A DNA stretch of 64,000 nt from Alteromonas macleodii (GCF_903772925.1 NZ_LR812090.1:282593-346592), one strand, 5' to 3'. Shown: positions 47,698 through 57,234, counted from the stretch's first letter. The notes: generated by a model not told the origin, from the letters alone. Program-made: numbers and translations.

Positions 47698-48021
47698 TCA
47701 AACATACCTACGCCTTTCAGCCAAAAAGCCAGTCAACAGAAATGATGCCACATAGCCTGCTCCTTGGTACTGCCAGGGCAAGTAGGCTAGGGTGTGTTTC
47801 AAGAAGGGTGCGCCGTACAAGGTTAGTGCGCCATAGCCAAAGGCACACAGCACTACAAACATGCTAACGCGAATAATAAAGTGATAAGGTGCAAGAATGC
47901 GTTTTACATGGCCGTTAATCAGGTCGCCGTACACCACTAAAATTGTGGCCATAAGCATAATGCTCATTTCGGTGTAATAGGGGCTTAATGCGCGAGAAAG
48001 GGCACTGAAAAGTTCACTCAT
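47698..48021 (-). CDS. DUF3392-like inner-membrane protein
   Basis: A 107-residue protein with three hydrophobic segments: MSIMLMATILVVYGDLI, FIIRVSMFVVLCAFGYGAL and GAGYVASFLLTGFLAE. The start, SELFSALSRALSPYYTEMS, is typical of the DUF3392 family seen in Vibrio and Alteromonas. Its function is unknown. It ends 26 bases from the convergent PIN gene and marks the right border of the island. Confidence 0.72.
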   Translation of the reverse strand: MSELFSALSRALSPYYTEMSIMLMATILVVYGDLINGHVKRILAPYHFIIRVSMFVVLCAFGYGALTLYGAPFLKHTLAYLPWQYQGAGYVASFLLTGFLAERRRYV

Positions 48022-48084
48022 AAAATTACTACTATTATGATGTTTTGCTATGTGCCCATTATAACCACGGCAAAGTCAAAAGCG

Positions 48085-49038
48085 TTAGCTAACGCCTTTA
48101 TTTAATGCGCTTACTGCTTTAAAGCCCTGTTCAATAGTGGCTATGCGGTCGGTGGTTTGGTCGCGCTCTACAAATTTATGTTCAATGCCAGCTAACTTGC
48201 CGTGCGCAAATATCTCTTTAAAGTTAATAGTGCCTGTGCCCACGTCAGCAAAGCTGCCGTCTTCAGCCAAATCTTTTACATGCCAAAGCTTAAATCGGCC
48301 TGGGTACTGCTTAAAGTAATCAACCGGGTTTTTACCTGCTTTTACCGCCCAGTATAAATCAAGTTCCATGGTAACAAGGTCTGGATCGGTCTGGGTAATT
48401 AGCACGTCTAACGGTGTCTTGCCATCGCGTACTTCAAACTCGAAATCGTGGTTGTGGTAGGCAAGGGTAATGCCTTCTTTCTTACAGGCTTCACCAATGG
48501 TGTTTAGCTTTTCTGCAAGGGCTTGGTAAGGCGCTATACCTGTACCGCGCTGTGCTTCGCTAAGCCAAGGTACCACTAAGTACTTGTGACCAACGGTGTG
48601 AGCGTCATCTAAAATTTGTGACAGATTAGTATCGAACGCGTCTAACTGTATATGAGCCGAGGGCGCAGTTAGGCCGTTATCATCAAGTAGTTGCTTAATC
48701 TCTTTTGCGCTGTGGTCAAAGTAGCCTGCAAATTCCATTTCCGTATAGCCTACGTCAGCTACCAGTTTAAGCGTAGCCGGTACACTTACTTTCATAATAT
48801 CTCTTAGGGTATAAAGCTGCAGGCCAACCGCGCTGTTATGCATGCCCTCCATCATTGCTCCTTTATCACCACCATGCCCGTTCGCCAAACTCGTATCTGC
48901 TAAAACAGCAGGAGCGCTCATAGCCGCCAATAAACCAGACGAGTATTTAATGAACTGTCGTCTCGAAACGCCAGAGCCAATGTTGCTGGCCGCGTCTAAA
49001 ATAGCTGTCTTGCTTAAAGTTTCTTTACTCCAATTCAC
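48085..49038 (-). CDS. Tat-exported sugar phosphate isomerase/epimerase-like protein
   Basis: A 317-residue TIM-barrel protein of the xylose isomerase-like (AP endonuclease 2) superfamily. A twin-arginine signal, SRRQFIKYSSGLLAAMSAPA, lies near residue 25, so it should act in the periplasm. Barrel segments include VGLQLYTLRD, GYTEMEFAGY, LAYHNHDFEF, MELDLYWAVKAG, WHVKDLAEDG and HKFVERDQ, with the metal-binding Glu, Asp and His pattern of the fold. It lies beside the LacI gene on the same strand and probably belongs to the sugar locus, as an isomerase or a hydratase of 3-keto sugars. Confidence 0.78.
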   Translation of the reverse strand: MNWSKETLSKTAILDAASNIGSGVSRRQFIKYSSGLLAAMSAPAVLADTSLANGHGGDKGAMMEGMHNSAVGLQLYTLRDIMKVSVPATLKLVADVGYTEMEFAGYFDHSAKEIKQLLDDNGLTAPSAHIQLDAFDTNLSQILDDAHTVGHKYLVVPWLSEAQRGTGIAPYQALAEKLNTIGEACKKEGITLAYHNHDFEFEVRDGKTPLDVLITQTDPDLVTMELDLYWAVKAGKNPVDYFKQYPGRFKLWHVKDLAEDGSFADVGTGTINFKEIFAHGKLAGIEHKFVERDQTTDRIATIEQGFKAVSALNKGVS

Positions 49039-49093
49039 TGTGTGCTCCTTTATATGTCTAGGTTCATAGGGGCTGGCGTTTTATCCTCACTAA

Positions 49094-50098
49094 TTAACTC
49101 GAAGCTTTGCCTGTGCTCCCACGTACAATAAGTTCAAACGGCATAATAACCTTGGGGGCTTTGCGAATTTTGCCGTTCAGTAGGTCCACTAAAAGCGTAA
49201 CCGCCGTTCTACCAAACTCTTCTGCCGGTTGTGCAATAGTCGTTAGCGGCGGGTCGACAAATGCTGAGAACGCAATGTCGTCAAAACCTGCTACAGAAAT
49301 ATCGTTTGGTACATGCAAATTAGCTTGCTTGAAGGCTTGCATAGCACCAATAGCTGTTTCGTCGTTTTCACAAAAAACAGCGGAAGGCCTGTCTTTCAAA
49401 CGGGCGATAGTTTCACCGGCGTGGTATCCAGCCTGCAATGTAAAGTCGCCCGGAAACAGCAAGTTTTCATCAAAGGAAATACCAGCTTGCGTTAGTGCGT
49501 CTTGGTAGCCAACTAACCGGTCTTGGGTCAGCGGGCTTGAGTTTGGCCCTTTGATCATGGCAATGCGGGAATGCCCTAACGATATTAAGTGCTCGGTCAT
49601 CGCCTTAGCTGCAGCACGGTTGTTTAAAGACACAACGGGGTATTGACCATCGTCAATCACTTCACAGGCATTCACCATAGGAAGTAGGCCGTTGTCATTG
49701 ACCATAGTGGCATCAAAAGGATTGTGTGCACGCAACTGAATAAGCCCGTCTGCCTGCGAAGTGCTTACCATTTTGGCGTAATGGCTTTCAATTACAGTGT
49801 TACCAAGGGTGTTGGCAAGTAAAATGGAATAACCTAGCTCTGCGGCGGCTTCCTGCATTCCGCTAATAACACGGGCAAAAAACACGTTCGCCACAGTGGG
49901 AACCAGCACCACCAAATTGTGGGTTTTACCCGAACGAAACTTAACCGCCATTAAATTAGGTTTGTACCCCACAGCCTGAACCGCAGCCATCACCTTGTTG
50001 CGTGTTTTAGGAGAAACACGCTCAGGTTGTTGTAGTGTTCTTGATACGGTAGCAACCGAAACGCCGGCACTATCTGCTACATCTCTAATATTTGCCAT
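49094..50098 (-). CDS. LacI-family transcriptional repressor of the sugar locus
   Basis: A 334-residue regulator. The N-terminal helix-turn-helix reads IRDVADSAGVSVATVSRTLQ, and the hinge helix is near KPNLMAVKFRSG. The sugar-binding periplasmic-protein-like domain has the segments GFDDIAFSAFVDPPLTTIAQ and FCENDETAIGAMQAF. It is divergent from the operon that starts at 50475. Two palindromes that share the half-site AAAATGTAAC lie between them, one near its own start and one over the operon promoter. The inducer is presumably a sugar or glycoside from the pathway. Confidence 0.9.
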   Translation of the reverse strand: MANIRDVADSAGVSVATVSRTLQQPERVSPKTRNKVMAAVQAVGYKPNLMAVKFRSGKTHNLVVLVPTVANVFFARVISGMQEAAAELGYSILLANTLGNTVIESHYAKMVSTSQADGLIQLRAHNPFDATMVNDNGLLPMVNACEVIDDGQYPVVSLNNRAAAKAMTEHLISLGHSRIAMIKGPNSSPLTQDRLVGYQDALTQAGISFDENLLFPGDFTLQAGYHAGETIARLKDRPSAVFCENDETAIGAMQAFKQANLHVPNDISVAGFDDIAFSAFVDPPLTTIAQPAEEFGRTAVTLLVDLLNGKIRKAPKVIMPFELIVRGSTGKASS

Positions 50099-50196
50099 TT
50101 CTATTTTTGTTGTTTGTTAGTTCATGCATGCATTGTAAACCCAACCAGCTAACGGTAGGCGTTATACGATGGTAGCGAATTCAAATTAACTGTGAA

Positions 50197-50224
50197 GTTA
50201 AAATGTAACCGTTTTCATTTTAAC
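50197..50224. promoter_or_regulatory. LacI-type operator near the repressor gene
   Basis: GTTAAAATG (50197-50205) and CATTTTAAC (50216-50224) are perfect arms. The core, AAAATGTAAC followed by a diverged right half, matches the better operator at 50406 in 18 of 20 arm positions. The site is about 100 bases before the lacI start, which suits autoregulation. Confidence 0.65.
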
Positions 50225-50396
50225 TTAAAGAATACGTACTTTAACAAGAACGTCAAAGGTTATTTGTAGATTAATTGTAAATTTCACTTCATCCGCCTTC
50301 TATATTCAGCCCGTTTTATCGCCAATTATTGGGGCTTATAGCCAACGTTACACTGCTAAATGTAAACTTTAGATTAATAAAATGCTGTTTTTTGTA

Positions 50397-50427
50397 TTGA
50401 CCATCAAAATGTAACGGGTTACATTTT
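50397..50427 (+). promoter_or_regulatory. Sugar operon promoter with overlapping LacI-type operator
   Basis: A -35 box TTGACC (50397-50402) and a -10 box TACATT (50420-50425) are 17 bases apart. The palindrome AAAATGTAAC-GG-GTTACATTTT at 50406-50427 covers the spacer and the -10, so a bound repressor would block RNA polymerase. The remaining intergenic DNA (50099-50474) shows no gene. Confidence 0.75.
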
Positions 50428-50474
50428 ATCGTATTAGCTACACCAATAGTGCAATTGCACAAAGAGGAATTTCG

Positions 50475-51629
50475 ATGCAACCAATACGAATGGGAATGAT
50501 CGGCGGCGGGGAAGGCGCATTTATCGGTGCCGTACATCGCCATGCCGCAGGATTAGATGGGAACTACCAGTTGGTGTGTGGCGCATTTAGCCGCAATGAA
50601 GACAATAACTCACGCACTGCCGCATCGTTAAACGTGCCGTTAACTCGCGCATATAGTAGTTGGCAGGCAATGCTTGACGAAGAAGCTAAGTTACCTGAGC
50701 AAGAGCGCATGCAGGTGGTAGTAATCGTCACACCTAATCATCTTCATGTACCCATTTCAATTGCCGCTATTAAAGCGGGCTTTCATGTTTTCTGTGAAAA
50801 ACCAGCAGGCGTTAGCTTTGCTGAAGTAAAAGAGCTGCAAGATGTTATTCACGCAAATGAATCGCTATATGGCTTGGCTCATACCTACCTTGGCTATCCA
50901 ATGGTATGGCAAGCACGTCATCTTATTGAAAGCGGTAAGCTGGGCAACATTCGAAAAGTGTATGTTGAGTACCCTCAAGGCTGGTTGTCTGGCGAAGAAG
51001 AAACGCACAATAAACAAGCGCAGTGGCGCACCGACCCAGCAATTTCTGGGGCAACAGGCGCAATGGGAGACATAGGTACTCATGCCTTTGGTCTGGTTGA
51101 GTTTGTATTGAACGACAGTGTTACTTCGCTATGTGGCGAGTTGAACACGCATGTTGAAGGACGTCGATTAGACGATGACGGTGCTGCGCTTATTAAAACT
51201 AGAAAGGGCGCGTCGGGTGTGTTGATTGCTTCACAGGTATGTGCCGGTGAGGAAAACGCATTGAAGATCCGTGTATATGGTGACAAAGGCGGTTTACAGT
51301 GGCGTCAAATGGAACCTAACTCTGTTATTTATCGTCCCATCGACGCACCTTATCAAGTGTTTAGAGCGGGCCAAGGCCAAGTTGGGCTATGTGATGAAGC
51401 ATCTGCACGTTGTCGTGTTCCAGCTGGTCATCCAGAGGGTTATTTAGAAGCCATGGCAAACTTGTATACCGACTTTGCCAAAGCAGTGCGTGCTAATCAA
51501 AAAGGCAAAGCCGAGGGCGTTCCTGGAATAAATGCTGGCTTACGCGGAATGGTATTTATCGACGCCATGCTAGCTAGTACTGACAGTGACACTAAATGGG
51601 AATCAGTTAGTCAGGAAGGAACGCAATAA
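50475..51629 (+). CDS. Gfo/Idh/MocA-family oxidoreductase
   Basis: A 384-residue NAD(P)-dependent sugar dehydrogenase. The Rossmann start is IRMGMIGGGEGAFIGAVHRH; then come VVIVTPNHLHVPISIAAI and the family's EKPAGV with the catalytic-region Lys. GAMGDIGTHAFGLVEF carries the likely active-site Asp/His. AAAGAGGAA precedes the ATG. It is the first gene of the LacI-controlled operon. In 3-keto glycoside pathways such enzymes reduce or oxidise C3 of the sugar in the cytoplasm; that role is inferred. Confidence 0.88.
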   Translation: MQPIRMGMIGGGEGAFIGAVHRHAAGLDGNYQLVCGAFSRNEDNNSRTAASLNVPLTRAYSSWQAMLDEEAKLPEQERMQVVVIVTPNHLHVPISIAAIKAGFHVFCEKPAGVSFAEVKELQDVIHANESLYGLAHTYLGYPMVWQARHLIESGKLGNIRKVYVEYPQGWLSGEEETHNKQAQWRTDPAISGATGAMGDIGTHAFGLVEFVLNDSVTSLCGELNTHVEGRRLDDDGAALIKTRKGASGVLIASQVCAGEENALKIRVYGDKGGLQWRQMEPNSVIYRPIDAPYQVFRAGQGQVGLCDEASARCRVPAGHPEGYLEAMANLYTDFAKAVRANQKGKAEGVPGINAGLRGMVFIDAMLASTDSDTKWESVSQEGTQ

Positions 51630-51665
51630 TGCAACTACAACTTAATATGAAAAAGGTGAGCGCTT

Positions 51666-52733
51666 ATGGCTACTAACCAACAACCTATAAAAGGGCCCGC
51701 TATCTTCCTTGCTCAGTTTATGGGAAAAGAGGCGCCTTTCGATACGCTTGAAAATATGGCGAAGTGGGCAGCGTCGCTTGGCTATAAGGGAATACAAGTT
51801 CCTACCGAACCTAGTCTTTTTGATTTAGAAAAAGCGGCTGAAAGCCAAGAGTACTGCGACAACATCGCAAAAATTTGTAAAGACGCTGGCGTGGAAATAA
51901 CCGAGCTTTCTACGCACCTACAAGGTCAGTTAGTTGCTGTACACCCTGCTTACGACGAATTATTCGATAACTTTGCACCCTCGCATCTGCATGGTAAGCC
52001 ACAAGAGCGAACCGAGTGGGCAATCAACCAGCTAAAATGTGCGGCTATCGCTAGTAAACGTTTGGGATTAAAAGCCCACGCCACTTTTTCAGGTGCATTA
52101 ATGTGGCACTTAGTTTATCCATGGCCTCAGCGTCCAGCTGGCTTGGTTGAGCAAGGCTTTGCTGAACTCGCTAAGCGTTGGAAGCCCATTCTTGATGCAT
52201 TCGATGATGCTGGCGTAGACGTGTGTTATGAAATCCATCCTGGTGAAGACCTGCACGATGGCGCCTCGTTCGAGCAGTTTTTAAGTGCGGTAGATAATCA
52301 CCCTCGGGCAAACATTCTTTTTGACCCAAGCCACTTTGTTTTACAGCAGCTTGACTACCTCGACTTTATCGATCGTTACCACAGCCGTATCAAAATGTTC
52401 CATGTCAAAGATGCCGAGTTTAACCCTAACGGTAGAAACGGTGTATATGGCGGCTATCAAGACTGGCAAGAACGAGCTGGCCGTTTTCGCTCTCTTGGCG
52501 ACGGGCAGGTCGATTTCAAAGGAATTTTTAGCAAGCTTACCCAGTACGGCTTTACCGGCTGGGCAGTTCTTGAGTGGGAATGCTGCTTAAAAGACAGTGC
52601 GCAAGGTGCTGCTGAAGGCGCGCCTTTCATTGCTTCACATATTATTGAGCCAAGCAAATACGCGTTTGACGATTTTGCGGGTGGTGCCGTGAGTGAAGCG
52701 AAGAATAATCGTATTTTAGGGCTTGAGCGCTAA
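51666..52733 (+). CDS. Cytoplasmic sugar phosphate isomerase/epimerase-like protein
   Basis: A 355-residue TIM-barrel protein of the xylose isomerase-like fold without a signal peptide. Metal and substrate segments are VDVCYEIHPGEDLHDG, NILFDPSHFVLQQLDY, IKMFHVKDAEFNPNGR, GDGQVDFKGIFSKL and WAVLEWECCLKD. It lies 36 bases after the oxidoreductase gene. Proteins of this kind act as epimerases, isomerases or hydratases on keto sugars. The exact reaction is not readable. Confidence 0.82.
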   Translation: MATNQQPIKGPAIFLAQFMGKEAPFDTLENMAKWAASLGYKGIQVPTEPSLFDLEKAAESQEYCDNIAKICKDAGVEITELSTHLQGQLVAVHPAYDELFDNFAPSHLHGKPQERTEWAINQLKCAAIASKRLGLKAHATFSGALMWHLVYPWPQRPAGLVEQGFAELAKRWKPILDAFDDAGVDVCYEIHPGEDLHDGASFEQFLSAVDNHPRANILFDPSHFVLQQLDYLDFIDRYHSRIKMFHVKDAEFNPNGRNGVYGGYQDWQERAGRFRSLGDGQVDFKGIFSKLTQYGFTGWAVLEWECCLKDSAQGAAEGAPFIASHIIEPSKYAFDDFAGGAVSEAKNNRILGLER

Positions 52734-52759
52734 GCGCCATCAACAGGATAGCAATAACT

Positions 52760-53977
52760 ATGATAACCCTACGCCTGAGTTTGATGATGTTCCTTCAGTT
52801 CTTCATTTGGGGAGGCTGGTTTGTAACATTAGGTACGTATTTGTCGAATACCTTGGCTGCTAATGGCGGGCAAATCGGTATGGCTTTCTCAACCCAAAGT
52901 TGGGGCGCCATTATCGCCCCCTTCATTGTGGGGCTTATTGCCGACCGATTCTTTAATGCAGAAAAGATCCTCGGTTTCTTACACCTCGTTGGCGCCGTAC
53001 TTATGTATTGTATGTACCAAGCGAATGATTTTGTCAGCTTCTACCCTTATGTGTTGGCGTACATGATTGCCTATATGCCTACGCTGGCATTAGTCAATTC
53101 GGTGTCATTCGGGCAAATGGTCGACCCGTCGAAAGAGTTCGGAAAAGTTCGTGTGTGGGGCACTATCGGCTGGATTGTGGCAGGTCTTATGATTAGCTAT
53201 GTATTCTCATGGGATTCTGCCCAATCTATTGCCGATGGTATGCTCAAAAACACCTTATTATTATGCAGCATTGCCTCGTTAATTTTAGGTGTGTTCAGTT
53301 TTACGCTACCTAACACGCCTCCTAAATCTAGCGGCAAAGCCGTAACCATACGGGATATTCTAGGCTTAGATGCGTTGGCACTGCTCAAAGATAAGAACTT
53401 CTTTGTGTTCTTTCTCTCATCGGTACTCATTTGTATTCCGCTGGCCTTTTACTACCAAAATGCTAACCCTTTTCTTACCGAAATAGGCGTTGAAAACGCC
53501 ACGGGAAAAATGACATTGGGCCAAGTATCTGAAGTACTGTTTATGTTGGCTCTACCGGTATTTTTGAATCGCTTTGGCATTAAAGCCACCTTAGTAATTG
53601 GTATGGCTGCATGGGTAATTCGCTATGCGCTGTTCGCATTTGGGAACGCAGACGAAAGTTTGTTCATGCTTATTATCGGTATTGCACTGCACGGCATTTG
53701 TTACGACTTCTTCTTTGTATCAGGGCAAATCTATACCAATGCGAAAGCGGGAGAACATGTAAAAAGTGCCGCGCAAGGGCTAATTACCCTAGCAACATAC
53801 GGCGTAGGTATGCTGATGGGGTTTGCTGTAGCAGGCGCAATTACCGATACCTATACGTTGGAAACAGGTGCCCATAGTTGGCAGCAGGTTTGGTTATTCC
53901 CAGCAGCGTTTGCCGCGGTGGTGTTAGTGCTCTTTGCCATTCTATTTAGAAAGGAGAAGGTTAATGCCGATGCATAA
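52760..53977 (+). CDS. MFS sugar/nucleoside transporter, NHS type
   Basis: A 405-residue membrane protein with 12 predicted helices. The start, LRLSLMMFLQFFIWGGWFVT, and the following GTYLSNTLAANGGQIGMAFS are typical of the nucleoside:H+ symporter-like group (NupG/XapB relatives) that is frequent in marine sugar clusters. In this context it probably imports the sugar or glycoside broken down by the operon. Its 3' end overlaps the next gene by 14 bases. Confidence 0.85.
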   Translation: MITLRLSLMMFLQFFIWGGWFVTLGTYLSNTLAANGGQIGMAFSTQSWGAIIAPFIVGLIADRFFNAEKILGFLHLVGAVLMYCMYQANDFVSFYPYVLAYMIAYMPTLALVNSVSFGQMVDPSKEFGKVRVWGTIGWIVAGLMISYVFSWDSAQSIADGMLKNTLLLCSIASLILGVFSFTLPNTPPKSSGKAVTIRDILGLDALALLKDKNFFVFFLSSVLICIPLAFYYQNANPFLTEIGVENATGKMTLGQVSEVLFMLALPVFLNRFGIKATLVIGMAAWVIRYALFAFGNADESLFMLIIGIALHGICYDFFFVSGQIYTNAKAGEHVKSAAQGLITLATYGVGMLMGFAVAGAITDTYTLETGAHSWQQVWLFPAAFAAVVLVLFAILFRKEKVNADA

Positions 53978-54887
53978 CAATGCCCGCAGAAAGTTACTTC
54001 AAAGCATGGCAATGACTGGGGTAGGAATAGCTGGAGTAGGATTAACCGCCTCTGGTTTAGCGGCAGCCGATTCAACCACAGCACGTAAAGGTAGCAATGC
54101 CATGAATACACCGCTTAAAGGCAATGTGAATCACTCGGTAAGTCGATGGACTTACGGCGATTTAAGCATTGAAGAGTTGTGCGAAACTGTTAAGCAATTA
54201 GGGTTTGGAGCAATTGATTTGGTTGGCCCTGAAGATTGGCCTGTACTAAAGCAATATGGCATCGACTCTTCTATGTGTAATGGCGCTGAAATTAGCCTTG
54301 AAGATGGCTTTATTCATGCTGAATTACACGATGAACTAGAAGCGCGCTATTTAAAGCACATAGATTTAGTCGCCGATGCAGGTTACACCAACCTTATTTG
54401 TTTTAGCGGTAATGCCAGAGGCATGTCGCCCGAAGACGGGCTTGAAAATGCCGTCAAAGGATTACAGCGAATTTTGCCTCACGCCCAAAAACGCAACGTA
54501 GTGATCTTCATGGAGCTATTCAACAGCAAAGTCGATCACCCTGATTACATGGCCGACAACTCTGCGTGGGGCATAGAACTTTGCAAACGTCTTGGTTCTG
54601 AGCACTTCTCACTACTTTACGATATCTACCACATGCAAATTAATGAGGGCGATATCATCCGAACTATTCGCGATAACCATCAGTACTTTGGTCATTATCA
54701 CACGGCCGGCGTTCCTGGACGTCACGAAATAGATGCTTCACAAGAACTTAATTATGAAGCCATTGCTAAAGCCATTGTTCAGACCGGATTCAAAGGCTAT
54801 CTAGCACAAGAGTTTATACCCACACCGAAAAGCAAAGCCAGCAGAATCGAGTCGCTAAACCAGGCGATTCAAATCTGCGATGTATAA
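53964..54887 (+). CDS. Tat-exported hydroxypyruvate isomerase-like TIM-barrel protein
   Basis: A 307-residue protein. The start at 53964 (MPMHNNARRKLLQSMAMTGV) follows AAGGAGAAGG and gives a twin-arginine-type signal; a longer frame from 53934 lies inside the transporter gene. The barrel carries FMELFNSKVDHPDYMADNS, LLYDIYHMQINEGDIIRTI, HYHTAGVPGRHEID and GYLAQEFIPT, the pattern of the hydroxypyruvate isomerase/OtnI group. With the Tat signal it should work outside the cytoplasm on an oxidised sugar, beside the GMC enzyme. Confidence 0.82.
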   Translation: MPMHNNARRKLLQSMAMTGVGIAGVGLTASGLAAADSTTARKGSNAMNTPLKGNVNHSVSRWTYGDLSIEELCETVKQLGFGAIDLVGPEDWPVLKQYGIDSSMCNGAEISLEDGFIHAELHDELEARYLKHIDLVADAGYTNLICFSGNARGMSPEDGLENAVKGLQRILPHAQKRNVVIFMELFNSKVDHPDYMADNSAWGIELCKRLGSEHFSLLYDIYHMQINEGDIIRTIRDNHQYFGHYHTAGVPGRHEIDASQELNYEAIAKAIVQTGFKGYLAQEFIPTPKSKASRIESLNQAIQICDV

Positions 54888-54931
54888 CGTGCGAACAGGC
54901 ACAGCGACGAATGAAGTTTTAAGGACGTGTT

Positions 54932-56617
54932 ATGGCGAGTAACGAATACGATGCAATAGTCATTGGATCTGGTATCAGTGGCGGTTGGGCAGCTAAAGAG
55001 CTTACCGAGAAAGGCTTAAAAGTGCTTATGCTCGAGCGTGGTCAAAATATTGAACATATTAAAGACTACAAGAATGCCCACAAAGAAGATTGGGATTATC
55101 CACATCGCGACTTACCTACACAGGCGATGAAAGTAGATTATCCCGTTCTTAAGCGCGACTACCCATTAAACGAAAAAACCTACGGTATGTGGGCAAACGA
55201 AAAAGCAAATCCTTACACAGAAGATAAGCGCTTTGACTGGTACAGAGGCTACCATGTAGGCGGGCGCTCACTGTTATGGGGGCGCCAAAGCTACCGTTTA
55301 AACAAAGAAGATTTTGAAGCCAATGCTAAAGAAGGTATAGCGGTTGACTGGCCTATTCGCTACGAAGACTTAGCACCCTGGTATGACTATGTAGAAAAAT
55401 TCGCAGGTATCAGCGGCAACCGAGATGGTTTAGACGTGTTGCCTGATGGTATTTACCAGCCGCCGATGCCAATGAATATTGTAGAGGAAAGTGTCGCTGC
55501 ACGGGTTAAAAAAGCTTACGAAGGCTCGCGCCATTTAGTACACGGTCGAACATCTAACATGACACAAAGCAAACCTGAAGAAGGGCGTGTTCATTGTCAG
55601 TACCGCAATAAGTGTTGGTTGGGGTGTCCGTTTGGTGGCTACTTTAGTACACAAGCATCTACGCTTCCGGCTGCTGTTAAAACAGGTAACTTAACCCTTC
55701 GTCCTTTCTCGATTGTAAAAGAGATCTTGTTCGACAAAGACAAAAAGCGCGCAACTGGTGTTGAAATTATCGATGCAGAAACCAACGAGACCTATGTATT
55801 CAAAAGTAAAATCGTTTTCGTTAATGCGTCAGCTTTGAACTCGGCGTGGGTACTAATGAATTCTGCCACAGATGTGTGGGACGGTGGATTAGGAAGCAGT
55901 AGTGGCGAGCTAGGCCACAACGTTATGGACCACCATTTTAGAGTAGGAGCATCGGCAGAAGTAGAAGGTTTTGACGATAAATATACTTTTGGACGCAGAC
56001 CAAGCGGTTTCTATGTACCAAGGTTTAGAAATTGGGATGGCGATAAGCGTGACTATCTACGTGGATTCGGCTATCAGGGCAGCGCAAGTCGTTCAGGCTG
56101 GCGCAAAGACATTGCCGAGCTTGGTATAGGAGCAGGGCTAAAAGATGCGATCACCGAGCCGGGTCCTTGGACCATCGGGATGACAGCTTTCGGCGAAATT
56201 CTTCCGTATCACGAAAACAAAGTGTACCTAAACAAAAAAGTCACCGATAAGTGGGGCTTGCCAGTACTTGCCATGGACGTTGAGATCAAAGAAAACGAAC
56301 TCAAGATGCGTAAAGATATGCAGCAAGACGCCGTTGATATGTTCGAAGCAGCTGGGCTTAAGAATGTTCAAGGTTGGGATGCCGACTATGCTCCTGGCAT
56401 GGGTATTCACGAAATGGGTACGGCGCGTATGGGCAGAGATCCAAAAACGTCCGTGTTAAATGCGCATAACCAAGTATGGGACGCACCTAACGTATTTGTT
56501 ACAGACGGTGCAGCAATGACATCGGGCAGTTGTGTTAACCCGTCGCTAACCTATATGGCGCTAACGGCAAGAGCTGCTGAATTTGCCGTGGAAGAGTTAA
56601 AGCGAGGAAATCTTTAA
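54932..56617 (+). CDS. GMC-family FAD oxidoreductase, catalytic subunit of a sugar dehydrogenase
   Basis: A 561-residue flavoprotein. The FAD site is YDAIVIGSGISGGWAAKEL; HVGGRSLLWGRQSYR is the second GMC signature, and GSCVNPSLTYMALTARAAE ends the FAD domain. A four-Cys region, CQYRNKCWLGCPFGG, resembles that of gluconate 2-dehydrogenase and FAD-glucose dehydrogenase large subunits. It has no signal peptide, so it is probably carried through the Tat system by the small subunit encoded next. With that subunit it is likely a periplasmic glycoside 3-dehydrogenase. Confidence 0.87.
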   Translation: MASNEYDAIVIGSGISGGWAAKELTEKGLKVLMLERGQNIEHIKDYKNAHKEDWDYPHRDLPTQAMKVDYPVLKRDYPLNEKTYGMWANEKANPYTEDKRFDWYRGYHVGGRSLLWGRQSYRLNKEDFEANAKEGIAVDWPIRYEDLAPWYDYVEKFAGISGNRDGLDVLPDGIYQPPMPMNIVEESVAARVKKAYEGSRHLVHGRTSNMTQSKPEEGRVHCQYRNKCWLGCPFGGYFSTQASTLPAAVKTGNLTLRPFSIVKEILFDKDKKRATGVEIIDAETNETYVFKSKIVFVNASALNSAWVLMNSATDVWDGGLGSSSGELGHNVMDHHFRVGASAEVEGFDDKYTFGRRPSGFYVPRFRNWDGDKRDYLRGFGYQGSASRSGWRKDIAELGIGAGLKDAITEPGPWTIGMTAFGEILPYHENKVYLNKKVTDKWGLPVLAMDVEIKENELKMRKDMQQDAVDMFEAAGLKNVQGWDADYAPGMGIHEMGTARMGRDPKTSVLNAHNQVWDAPNVFVTDGAAMTSGSCVNPSLTYMALTARAAEFAVEELKRGNL

Positions 56618-57234
56618 TGGAACGCAGAGAACTACTTAAACTTATCGCGACAGCCACGGGTACGGCGTTATTTGCAGGAAATGTGTTTGCATACAAAGAT
56701 ATTCCTGCGGTACCGCTAAGTGACACATTATTTAATGAAAAAGACGTGGCTCTACTCAATGAGATGGGGGAGGTAATCATCCCCCAAACAGATACGCCTG
56801 GAGCAAAAGCTGCAAACGTTGGCGCAACAATGGCTGTGCTGGTAACCGATTGCTACACACCCTTACTTCAAAAGACGTTTGTCGATGGCATAAAGAAAAT
56901 ATCTTCATTAAGTCAAAGTCGCTTCAATAAGCCATTTATCCAGCTTTCCAAGCAAGAGCGAGAAACCTTCTTTAATGATTTGGATGTGGAAGCAAAAGCG
57001 GCGAACCTTTCTAACGGCGTTTATCAAGGCGTTGAAACAGGCAAGCCAAGTCAATGGGAGCCTGGTACCGATGAGCCAACCCCTCACTACTTCACCTTAT
57101 TAAAGCAACTGACACTTTATTGCTTTTTCACGTCACAAGTTGGTGCCACCAAAGTACTTCGATATGTAGCTATTCCTGGGCGTTACGATGGAGCATTTCC
57201 TTATAAGAAGGGCGACAAAGCGTGGGCCACGTAA
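56617..57234 (+). CDS. Gluconate 2-dehydrogenase subunit 3-like small subunit
   Basis: A 205-residue protein that overlaps the GMC gene stop by one base (TAATG). The N-terminus, MERRELLKLIATATGTALFA, is a Tat-type signal. The mature part has LLNEMGEVIIPQTDTPGAKA, typical of the gluconate 2-dehydrogenase subunit 3 family. Family members are chaperone-like hitch-hiker subunits that export and stabilise the flavin subunit. A c-type cytochrome electron acceptor subunit, normal in such complexes, is missing from the operon. Confidence 0.88.
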   Translation: MERRELLKLIATATGTALFAGNVFAYKDIPAVPLSDTLFNEKDVALLNEMGEVIIPQTDTPGAKAANVGATMAVLVTDCYTPLLQKTFVDGIKKISSLSQSRFNKPFIQLSKQERETFFNDLDVEAKAANLSNGVYQGVETGKPSQWEPGTDEPTPHYFTLLKQLTLYCFFTSQVGATKVLRYVAIPGRYDGAFPYKKGDKAWAT

